Origin: Acidobacteriota bacterium
GTDB lineage: Bacteria; Acidobacteriota; Terriglobia; Acidoferrales; UBA7541
DNA length: 5,720 nucleotides
Assembly: GCA_019239815.1 (NCBI GenBank)
Contig: JAFAZL010000659.1
Span: forward strand, 1 to 5,720
Direction of reading: 5' to 3'
Shown: positions 1-5,493 of the stretch, one piece after another
Layout: every line of letters begins with the position of its first letter
How positions within the stretch are numbered: the first letter of the stretch is position 1
Program-made: the position numbers and the translations under genes
The notes under the pieces: generated by a model
What the model was told of the DNA's origin: nothing
The model's database searches: none
Seen by the model: only the letters and a program-made list of their open reading frames with translations

Positions 1-1140
1 AACGACTGGGAAAGAGACGCCAAGTGGGCCGACATCGTCGTTTTCGATGACACATTAGGCCAGGGCGTGAAAGCGAAAGTCCTGCGCGACTCGGGCAAAC
101 CCGTCATCGGCGGCACCGAGTACACCGATCGTCTCGAAGACGATCGCTCCTTCGGCCAGGAAGAGCTGAAGAAGGCCGGCGTCACCATCATCCCTTACGA
201 GGATTTTGACTCTTTCGATCCCGCGATTGAGTTTGTGAAAAAGAATCCGGACCGTTACGTCATCAAGCCCAGCGGGGAAGCGCAAAACGTCAAGCGGCGC
301 CTGTTCGTCGGTGAAGAGGAAGATGGCGACGACGTGATTCGTATGCTCGAAGCCTACAAAAAGGCGTTCAGCGACGAGATCAAGGTTTTTCAGCTACAGC
401 GCCGGATCCATGGCGTGGAGGTCGCCGTTGGCGGCTTCTTCAACGGTAAGCATTTTATAACGCCCATTAACATCAATTTCGAACACAAAAAACTGTTTCC
501 AGGCGAAGTCGGCCCTCCGACCGGCGAGATGGGCACCTCGATGTTTTGGAGCGAGCCCAACGCGATCTTCTATCGCACGCTCCTCAAGATGGAGCCGAAA
601 CTTGCTCAGGAAGGCTATGTCGGCTACATCGACCTCAACTGCATCGTCAACAACAACGGCATCTATCCGCTCGAATTCACTGCGCGTTTCGGCTATCCGA
701 CGATATTTATTCAGCAGGAAGGTATCTTGACGCCAATCAGCGACTTCTTCTGGGAGCTTGCCAACGGTCAGGATCCCAAGTGGCGCACACGCAGCGGCTT
801 CCAGATCGGCGTTCGAATCGTTGTCCCGCCATTCCCGTTCGACGACGAGCCGACCTTCGAATCGTTCTCGAAAGACAACGCCATCGTCTTCAAGCGCGGC
901 ACTCCCGAACAAATTCACATCGAAGACGTGAAGCAGGTTAACGGCCAGTGGCTCATCGCCGGCACCTCCGGCGTCATCCTCACCGTCGTCGGGACCGGCC
1001 AAACTATGAAGCAAGCCCAGGCACAGGTCTACAGCCGCATCAAGAATATCCTCATCCCCAACATGTACTACCGCACTGACATCGGCGATCGCTGGGCCGA
1101 AGACTCCGACAAGCTCCACAACTGGGGCTATTTGCGGTGA
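1..1140 (+). CDS. PurD-like ATP-grasp ligase (phosphoribosylamine--glycine ligase family), 5' partial
   Basis: The frame is open from base 1, so the true start lies left of the window; 379 residues are visible up to TGA at 1138-1140. The GTG at 67 is internal, because the preceding residues (WADIVVFDD, 10-17) already fit the end of the N-terminal Rossmann domain of PurD-type proteins. PurD joins phosphoribosylamine and glycine using ATP in cytosolic purine synthesis. Family marks, in visible-residue numbers: YVIKPSG at 86-92 with the ATP-binding lysine K89; GVEVAVGGFFNG at 138-149; GPPTGEMGTS at 171-180, matching the PurD GPNTGGMG loop; and PLEFTARFGYP at 223-233, matching EFNxRFGDPE. A GARS C-terminal-type domain follows at about 265-350. 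With some 45-60 residues missing, the length suits PurD (about 420-430). The changed metal-site motif (Asn to Thr, Asp to Tyr) puts it in a divergent branch, so the exact substrate is uncertain. It converges on the hydrolase gene. Confidence 0.85.
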   Translation, partial: NDWERDAKWADIVVFDDTLGQGVKAKVLRDSGKPVIGGTEYTDRLEDDRSFGQEELKKAGVTIIPYEDFDSFDPAIEFVKKNPDRYVIKPSGEAQNVKRRLFVGEEEDGDDVIRMLEAYKKAFSDEIKVFQLQRRIHGVEVAVGGFFNGKHFITPININFEHKKLFPGEVGPPTGEMGTSMFWSEPNAIFYRTLLKMEPKLAQEGYVGYIDLNCIVNNNGIYPLEFTARFGYPTIFIQQEGILTPISDFFWELANGQDPKWRTRSGFQIGVRIVVPPFPFDDEPTFESFSKDNAIVFKRGTPEQIHIEDVKQVNGQWLIAGTSGVILTVVGTGQTMKQAQAQVYSRIKNILIPNMYYRTDIGDRWAEDSDKLHNWGYLR

Positions 1141-1385
1141 GCGCCGTGGCGCGAAGAAGTGGACTACCGGATAGACGAAACGTTCCTCCAACCTCTGCAA
1201 GAGAAGACCTGGCGCTTGTTCAGCCTGTCATCCGTAACGCGGCGATCTAGAAATGTCCCGTCTGTCACCGAGTTTCCCGCAGCAGATTAGCGATCCGGTT
1301 TACGCGTCGCCGCGACACTTGTCAGCGCTCCCCAGCAGCAAGGTCGCGCCCATCGGTGCCGCGGCTAGCCTGGCGCGCGGACGTA
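1141..1385. other. Convergent intergenic region, no recognisable gene
   Basis: These 245 bases separate the 3' ends of the PurD-like gene and the hydrolase. A small GC-rich inverted repeat (gcgcc-gt-ggcgc, 1141-1152) follows the PurD stop, but its loop is too short and no T-run follows. A 6-bp inverted repeat (ggcgcg 1372-1377 with cgcgcc 1389-1394) spans the hydrolase stop codon, again with no T-run on either strand. Transcription from either side may end here, but no convincing intrinsic terminator is present. A 43-codon GTG-started frame at 1159-1290 resembles nothing I know and has no clear ribosome binding site. Confidence 0.6.
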
Positions 1386-2096
1386 CTACGCGCCTTGCGC
1401 AAACTTCGACGTCTGTACCGCGGCTGAGGCAGATCGAATCACCTCAAGCACTTCCTTGGGGTGCGAGAGCATGGGAACGTGGCTGCTCTTCACCTCAGTC
1501 GTCGTGGCACCCATCCGCTTTGCAGCGAAGCGTTCCAGGTCAGGATGGACGGTGCGATCCTCGGTAGCGACGATCGACCAACTCGGCTTCGACCGCCACG
1601 CGATGCCGCCGTCATGCTTCTGGAGAAAAAGGTCGAGGGCCGGCGCGAAGTGCGTCGAATAGACGAGGCCCTGCTCTTCCTCGGAAAGATCGCCAGCGAA
1701 GCATGCGATACCGTCCTGCCGCAACCAGACCCGGCCGTCCCCGACTTCGGCGTATTTGAAGACGTCCGTCTTCGGGAACTTGTCCTGTTGGCCCTGCGAC
1801 GTCTCGGTCTCGTCGGGACCCAACGCCGCGATATAGACGAGCGCCGCCACCCGCGGGTCTACGCCGGCATGCGTGATGACGGTTCCGCCGTAGGAGTGCC
1901 CAACGAGGATGATCGGACCCTTCACCCGCCCGAACGTGCGGATAGTTGCTTCCACGTCGCCTTTCACAGTGTCCAGACCGTACTGCGCAGCCATGACCTC
2001 ATGTCCCTCCGCCCGCAACGTCGGAATGAGCTTCTGAAAGCATGAGCCATCGGCCCAGATGCCGTGAGAGAACACGACGCTTGGTTTGTTCTGCAT
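1386..2096 (-). CDS. Alpha/beta-hydrolase (esterase-like)
   Basis: A 236-residue cytosolic alpha/beta-hydrolase with no signal peptide or membrane segment. The strand-nucleophile elbow is GHSYGG at 66-71 (Ser68). The oxyanion loop is HGIWADG at 11-17. The likely acid is Asp180 in VATEDRTVHP, and the catalytic histidine is His206 in SSHVPMLS. The layout and the late ATEDRT/SSHVPMLS motifs match the compact EstC/salicylate-esterase-like hydrolases that cleave small esters, but the substrate cannot be read from sequence. The ATG at 2096 is chosen because AGGAGG lies 7 nt upstream and the family fold begins at once with KPSVVFSHG. A longer frame from 2165 would add 23 unconserved residues and bury that site. 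The stop is TAG at 1386-1388. It lies 211 bp downstream of the regulator gene on the same strand, which suggests a regulated target or partner. All catalytic residues are present, so it should be active. Confidence 0.88.
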   Translation of the reverse strand: MQNKPSVVFSHGIWADGSCFQKLIPTLRAEGHEVMAAQYGLDTVKGDVEATIRTFGRVKGPIILVGHSYGGTVITHAGVDPRVAALVYIAALGPDETETSQGQQDKFPKTDVFKYAEVGDGRVWLRQDGIACFAGDLSEEEQGLVYSTHFAPALDLFLQKHDGGIAWRSKPSWSIVATEDRTVHPDLERFAAKRMGATTTEVKSSHVPMLSHPKEVLEVIRSASAAVQTSKFAQGA

Positions 2097-2103
2097 GATG
2101 ATT

Positions 2104-2109
2104 CCTCCT
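2104..2109 (-). promoter_or_regulatory. Shine-Dalgarno of the hydrolase gene
   Basis: The minus strand reads AGGAGG, a perfect anti-16S match, followed by a 7-nt spacer and the ATG at 2096. This decides the start of the hydrolase against the longer in-frame ATG at 2165. Confidence 0.85.
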
Positions 2110-2161
2110 GGCAGCGACTCTGTCGCCGTCCGCGACGTTGTGTCGCGTGTCTGGCAGGTTG

Positions 2162-2190
2162 GCATCGTCCACCGAGAGCTCGGTAGTCAA
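2162..2190 (-). promoter_or_regulatory. Candidate hydrolase promoter with palindromic operator
   Basis: On the minus strand a TTGACT box (2190-2185) resembles a sigma-70 -35 element. It directly abuts a perfect palindrome, ACCGAG-CT-CTCGGT (2184-2171). The hexamer 17 nt after the box is CGATGC (2167-2162), a poor -10. A promoter here would give a leader of about 60 nt before the hydrolase ATG. The palindrome fills the spacer, where a bound protein could block or remodel polymerase. The -35 and the palindrome are plain in the sequence; the promoter role is inferred and the -10 is weak. Confidence 0.3.
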
Positions 2191-2210
2191 GCAAGGTTAA
2201 TCTTGGTGAA

Positions 2211-2237
2211 TCAGAAAGCGGACGAGAATCGTCACGC
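2211..2237 (-). terminator. Weak terminator-like hairpin after the regulator gene
   Basis: In minus-strand sense an imperfect stem (GCG, bulged T, GACGA, loop TTC, TCGTC, CGC) is followed by TTTCTGA. The stem has 8 bp with one bulge, and the T-tract is short and interrupted. It begins about 70 nt after the regulator stop and precedes the hydrolase promoter candidate. It could partly separate the two transcripts, but read-through is likely. Confidence 0.3.
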
Positions 2238-2307
2238 GAACCTAAATGGGGCACGCGCGCTCTGGCGGCGAGCCATGCTTGCGTAGCCTGCGGCGGTTCG
2301 GAGCGTG

Positions 2308-5136
2308 CTAGCGCAGTTGGTCGAGGAGTTGGCGGGAGGTCCGAAGATCTCCGAAATCGAATCCTTCCGTGAACTGACCATACACCGCGGACAGAACGCG
2401 TCGCGCGTCGGTAGACGAGTCGTGGTCCTTCAATAGCGTTGCGAGATCAATCGCCGAACGCAGCTTCCAGGGGAGTATGCCCACATTGTCGGCGGCCTCG
2501 AGTGATGCCCGCAGGGTGGTCTCCGCGTCGGCGTCGCGATCGAATGCGCGTTCCGTCGCGGCACGCAGGCGCAAGAACTCTGGCAGGATCCACCGTTGAG
2601 GTCCCAGGTGAAACACGAAGTCGACGATGCGTGCAGCGTCGTCCGGTTGGCCGATGGCGACCATCGCCGCCGCGATCGTCGCGTAGTAGCTGTGATATCC
2701 GATTTGAGACAGTCCCTGCTGAAGACTCTTGAACACCGTGCGCAGGGATTCAGGGTCACGCCGGCTTCCCGACAGAGCTGCAACCGCCTCATCGTAGCAA
2801 TCTGCAATGGGTATCCACGCCGCCATGCCGTGGTGGTATACCGTGTCCTTGAGAATATCTGCGTAGAGCCTGGCCTTCTCATATTCCTGACACTCGATCA
2901 TAACGAAGACAATTCCGTGGGCAAGACAATGGATCACCGTCAATCCATGGCCCGTCTCCAAGACCGCGCGCGCCGCTATTTCCGTGGCGCTGACCGCTGC
3001 TGCCTGTTTGCCGACCAAGAAATGCAGAGCGGCCGAGAGCACTTTGGCCCTGGCCTCCTGATCGACGTGAAAACGCGCGACCGGACCTCTCGGAAAATCT
3101 CGCATTTCTGCGCAGAGCTTTTCCACACGTTCGCGAGCCGACGAGAAGTTGCAGGAAAGCGTGTCCCATTCGGCGCAGAGGTGCTCCTGCTCCCACAGTG
3201 CGGTACGGTCCTTGGTCCGGACAGCAGCCTCCCGCATCTCCTGGAGCGTGTCCGCTATTTCGCCTCCTCGCCCCGGCCGCAGAGGATACATGGCGAGGGC
3301 GCCAAGGATTTGACACTCGGCGTGTGCATCCGCCGTCTCGCGAGCCAGTTGAAGCGCGGTCTCTAAGAGCGCAACCGTCCTCGCGGGATCGGCCGCCAGA
3401 TAGATGGTGCTCGTCGCCAGGCCCACGATTAACTTCAGCCGCAGACGAGCATCGGTGCACCCGATGCGGGCGAACTCGGCCAGCGCCCGTTCGCAATTCG
3501 TATGGCTCTCGACGGCCAACGAGAGTTCACGCCACAACGGCAAGCCGGCGGCGGCCAGCTCGATACCCAGGCGAGCGTCGTTGGCTCGGTGCAGCGACCA
3601 CTGGAGCGCCTTGCGCAGATCGTCTGCCTGAGCGGCGTAGGTCGCATGCCATTTGTGCGGAGGCATCGTCGCATGGACTTCACCAGCGTGATTCAGGATG
3701 TCCAGCTGAAGGCGCGCGTGACTTGCCGAGACAGCCGCCAGTTCTCCGTGGACCTCCAACAGACGGCTGGCAAAGGCGCGCGTGCTATCCAGCATGCGAT
3801 ACCGCAGGTCACCGGTGGTCTGATCGACGCTGAGCATGGACTTGGCGCGCAGTCCGGCAATGGCGTCGAACGTATCGATGGGAGCCATGCGGTGATGCGC
3901 GACAACTCGAAGAACACCTTCTGTGTCGAAAGCGCCCGCGAAGTGAGAGACCGCGCGAAGGACGGTGGCCTCGTTCTTGGTCAGCAGCGCGTAGCTCCAC
4001 TCCAGCGTCACGAGCAGCGTCTGCTGTCGTAGCGGACCGCCGGGCGCTTCTCTTCTCAGATTGTCAAAGCGATCGTCCAGTTCTTCGAGAACGGCGTCGG
4101 CGCTCCGAACCGCCAGTCGTGACGAAACCAACTCGATCGCGAGCGGCGCGCCGTCGAGTCGTCGGCAGATCGCAGCGATCGCTCGCGCGTCAGCGTCCGT
4201 GACGCAATAGCCGCTCTTCTCAAACGTCCGCGCGGCCAGTAGCTGTGGCGCCGCGTATCGCAACACATCCGCCGCCGTATCCGCGTGGTTCGCCGGCGGG
4301 CTCTCCAGGGGCTCCAGCCAGACGACCTGCTCGTCTCGCCCACGCAGCACCTCGCGGCTGGTGGCGAGGATGCGGACATCCGGAGTCTTGGCAAGTACGA
4401 CGTCGCAGATGTGTGCTACGACATTGCGCACGTGCTCGCACGTATCCAGGACCAGCAGGACCTTCCGCCTTGCCAGGATCGACACGATCGCATGAAGACT
4501 GTCGTTGCTGTCGGCACTGATGCCCAGCGCGGCGGCGAGCGAGGGTGTCACGAACTCCTGGCTGGCGACACGCGCGAGGTCGATGAAGGTGACCTCACCA
4601 CCGCCCTCGTCTTCGAACAGGTGAGCGACCGCTACGGCGACGGTCGTCTTGCCGATGCCGCCGGCACCTACGATTGCGGTAAGGCGGTTACGGGCAACCA
4701 CGTCGCGCAACTGCGCAATTTCGATATCGCGACCGATGACCGTCCCAAGCTCAGGCAGGGGAAATCCGGCGGCGGTAGCGGGTGGACTCGCGTGGACTCG
4801 GAATTCCTGAGGCGACGCATCGGGGCCCAACGAGTAACCCTGACCGACGACTGTCGTGATGTATTCATAGGAAGGGGAACACTCACGAAGTGCGCGACGC
4901 AAGGTTGCGATCGTGACCTTCAAATTGCTTTCGTGGACGGAAACATTGGGCCATGCAGCCTCGAACAGTTGCTCCTTGGTGACGAGTTCGCCCTTCTTCC
5001 TCGCCAATGCGAGAAGAACGTCCATCGCCCTTCCACCGAGGTGAACCTCCTCACGACCGCACAACAATTTGCGATGCCGGACGTACAATCGGAATGGTCC
5101 GAATTCCACGGCGTCGGTTGATTTCGCTGGCATCAT
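2308..5136 (-). CDS. Winged-helix / P-loop ATPase / helical-repeat transcriptional regulator
   Basis: A 942-residue STAND-type regulator. Residues 10-105 form an OmpR/CadC-type winged helix (FGPFRLYVR, then LVTKEQLFEAAWP, and ITTVVGQGYSL as the wing). Residues 130-340 form an NB-ARC/LuxR-type ATPase: VIGRDIEIAQL, Walker A GAGGIGKTT at 157-165 (Lys163), Walker B VLLVLD ending at Asp231, sensor-like ILATSRE at 256-262, and the GAPLAIEL motif at 329-336. The remaining ~600 residues are helix-rich, probably TPR-like, and would hold the ligand or partner surface. The tail (VYGQFTEGFDFGDL, 918-931) is typical of this predicted-ATPase regulator family. No membrane segment is seen. The start is the first of two adjacent ATGs (5136 or 5133); the frame runs open to 5373, but those 79 arginine-rich residues look non-coding. 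No good ribosome site precedes either ATG. Members are thought to be held off until ligand and ATP open them, then bind DNA. Its ligand and targets are unknown; the hydrolase and its own promoter are the nearest candidates. Confidence 0.9.
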   Translation of the reverse strand: MMPAKSTDAVEFGPFRLYVRHRKLLCGREEVHLGGRAMDVLLALARKKGELVTKEQLFEAAWPNVSVHESNLKVTIATLRRALRECSPSYEYITTVVGQGYSLGPDASPQEFRVHASPPATAAGFPLPELGTVIGRDIEIAQLRDVVARNRLTAIVGAGGIGKTTVAVAVAHLFEDEGGGEVTFIDLARVASQEFVTPSLAAALGISADSNDSLHAIVSILARRKVLLVLDTCEHVRNVVAHICDVVLAKTPDVRILATSREVLRGRDEQVVWLEPLESPPANHADTAADVLRYAAPQLLAARTFEKSGYCVTDADARAIAAICRRLDGAPLAIELVSSRLAVRSADAVLEELDDRFDNLRREAPGGPLRQQTLLVTLEWSYALLTKNEATVLRAVSHFAGAFDTEGVLRVVAHHRMAPIDTFDAIAGLRAKSMLSVDQTTGDLRYRMLDSTRAFASRLLEVHGELAAVSASHARLQLDILNHAGEVHATMPPHKWHATYAAQADDLRKALQWSLHRANDARLGIELAAAGLPLWRELSLAVESHTNCERALAEFARIGCTDARLRLKLIVGLATSTIYLAADPARTVALLETALQLARETADAHAECQILGALAMYPLRPGRGGEIADTLQEMREAAVRTKDRTALWEQEHLCAEWDTLSCNFSSARERVEKLCAEMRDFPRGPVARFHVDQEARAKVLSAALHFLVGKQAAAVSATEIAARAVLETGHGLTVIHCLAHGIVFVMIECQEYEKARLYADILKDTVYHHGMAAWIPIADCYDEAVAALSGSRRDPESLRTVFKSLQQGLSQIGYHSYYATIAAAMVAIGQPDDAARIVDFVFHLGPQRWILPEFLRLRAATERAFDRDADAETTLRASLEAADNVGILPWKLRSAIDLATLLKDHDSSTDARRVLSAVYGQFTEGFDFGDLRTSRQLLDQLR

Positions 5137-5160
5137 GTCAGCATTTGGATTCTTCTCACC
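5133..5160 (-). promoter_or_regulatory. Regulator translation start region with a three-codon leader frame
   Basis: On the minus strand GGTGAGAAG (5160-5152) is a modest Shine-Dalgarno. It is spaced 7 nt from an out-of-frame ATG at 5144 but 15 nt from the regulator ATG at 5136. That upstream ATG opens the tiny frame ATG-CTG-ACA-TGA, whose stop overlaps the regulator start as ATGA. This geometry would allow coupled re-initiation, which could explain why the regulator lacks a well-placed site of its own. The layout is directly visible; the function is inferred. Confidence 0.3.
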
Positions 5161-5189
5161 GCTCCGGGGTCTCGGAGATTTCTGAGCGG
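5159..5189 (-). repeat. Overlapping alternative hairpin arms in the regulator leader
   Basis: In minus-strand sense CCGCTC (5189-5184) can pair with GAGCGG (5164-5159). Alternatively CTCCG can pair with CGGAG across a 6-nt loop (5177-5162). The two pairings share the same GAG bases, so they exclude each other. The outer stem takes in the GG of the GGTGAG Shine-Dalgarno-like site. This could modulate translation of the regulator, but the stems are short. Confidence 0.3.
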
Positions 5190-5250
5190 ACGGTTCAGGT
5201 ATCTTCCTGCAGTCGGCGCGATTTCGTGATTCTTCGAACCGCGCTTCGCC

Positions 5251-5297
5251 ATCATAGCGTGCCGTGTCCAGCCTACGCGAGGATTGCGTAGCTCGCG
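5251..5297 (-). promoter_or_regulatory. Candidate regulator promoter with inverted repeats over the -35 region
   Basis: The minus strand has TATGAT (5256-5251), five of six matches to the sigma-70 -10. No good -35 lies 16-18 nt upstream. That position is instead occupied by an inverted repeat, ctacgc 5273-5278 with gcgtag 5286-5291, and a second overlapping one, cgcgag 5276-5281 with ctcgcg 5292-5297. A good -10, a poor -35 and a palindrome over the -35 are the usual look of an activator-dependent promoter. Transcription would begin near 5244 and give a leader of about 108 nt. Autoregulation is possible but inferred. Confidence 0.28.
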
Positions 5298-5396
5298 CGA
5301 CATAGCTCGATCTCAACGTCTGCTCGCTGCGTACACCCCGGCGACGATGCGTGCTTTTGGCGCTGAGCAGCATGAAGATCGACCTCTGCGCCCGTG

Positions 5397-5419
5397 GAGA
5401 GAGTCACCTCTCTCTTTTT
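5397..5419 (+). terminator. Plus-strand intrinsic terminator-like hairpin
   Basis: A perfect 7-bp stem gagagag/ctctctc encloses the loop tcac and runs straight into five Ts (5415-5419). This is the classic stem plus U-tract layout on the plus strand; on the minus strand the hairpin has no trailing T-run. No plus-strand gene lies to its left for over 4 kb (the region is antisense to the regulator), so what it terminates is unclear. The stem alternates purines and pyrimidines and is only moderately GC-rich, so its strength is uncertain. Confidence 0.5.
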
Positions 5420-5434
5420 GAAGTTCGCTTTCTT

Positions 5435-5488
5435 TGACATCAGGGACGTCGGGCGGAATATCCGACAAACTCCACAAACTGGGGATAT
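5435..5488 (+). pseudogene. Decayed 3' end of a second PurD-like gene
   Basis: This stretch aligns with 1077-1131, the last ~18 codons of the PurD-like gene, in the same orientation. The strongest part keeps tccgacaa, ctccac, aactgggg and tat, with two substitutions and one inserted base. In the PurD frame the changes AAG to AAA, GGC to GGA, GCC to GCG and CGC to CGT are all synonymous, as expected of a once-coding homologue. Single-base gaps near 5445 and 5459 and the extra base near 5476 break the frame. The stop codon is not kept, and similarity fades left of 5435. It ends about 6 bp from the stop of the convergent HNH gene. A chance match cannot be excluded, but the synonymous pattern argues against it. 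Confidence 0.5.
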
Positions 5489-5493
5489 CGGCG

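Larger units (their letters stand above)
5137..5493. other. Control region between regulator and HNH gene
   Basis: These 357 bases hold no convincing intact gene. Starting from the regulator, they contain overlapping hairpin arms (5159-5189), a TATGAT box (5251-5256), overlapping inverted repeats (5273-5297), a plus-strand terminator-like hairpin (5397-5419) and a decayed PurD 3' end (5435-5488), which abuts the HNH stop codon. The stretch 5298-5396 shows nothing I can name. Confidence 0.6.

Noticed and set aside
394..1200. 268-codon open frame on the minus strand across the PurD-like gene
   Set aside because: It is antisense to a clearly recognisable ATP-grasp frame and its translation shows no family motif; it is typical of GC-rich shadow frames.
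1159..1290. 43-codon GTG-started frame after the PurD-like gene
   Set aside because: No recognisable motif or convincing start signal; a frame of this length is expected by chance.
1372..1394. 6-bp GC hairpin over the hydrolase stop codon as a terminator
   Set aside because: The loop is 11 nt and there is no T-run on either strand, so it does not meet the intrinsic terminator pattern.
2097..2165. N-terminal extension of the hydrolase to an ATG at 2165
   Set aside because: AGGAGG with a 7-nt spacer marks 2096 as the start, and the family fold starts directly after it.
2596..3366. 256-codon open frame on the plus strand
   Set aside because: It is opposite the helical repeat region of the regulator and has no motif or ribosome site of note.
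4285..5121. 278-codon open frame on the plus strand across the regulator N-terminal half
   Set aside because: It lies opposite the winged-helix and Walker-motif coding sequence, and its protein has no recognisable domain.
5251..5270. TGGACA (minus strand, 5270-5265) as the -35 partner of TATGAT
   Set aside because: The spacer would be only 8 nt, far below the 16-18 nt needed by sigma-70 polymerase.
5137..5373. N-terminal extension of the regulator to an ATG at 5373
   Set aside because: The 79 extra residues are arginine-rich and unlike the family. The winged helix begins a few residues after the 5136 ATG, and the extension would cover the promoter-like region.
5372..5437. 21-codon plus-strand frame starting MKIDLCARGESH
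   Set aside because: It is very short, runs through the terminator-like hairpin, has no ribosome site and shows no recognisable similarity.
5273..5440. 55-codon minus-strand frame starting MSKKANFKKREV between the HNH and regulator genes
   Set aside because: The lysine-rich start looks gene-like, but there is no Shine-Dalgarno, it begins within the PurD-like remnant, and the rest resembles no known protein.
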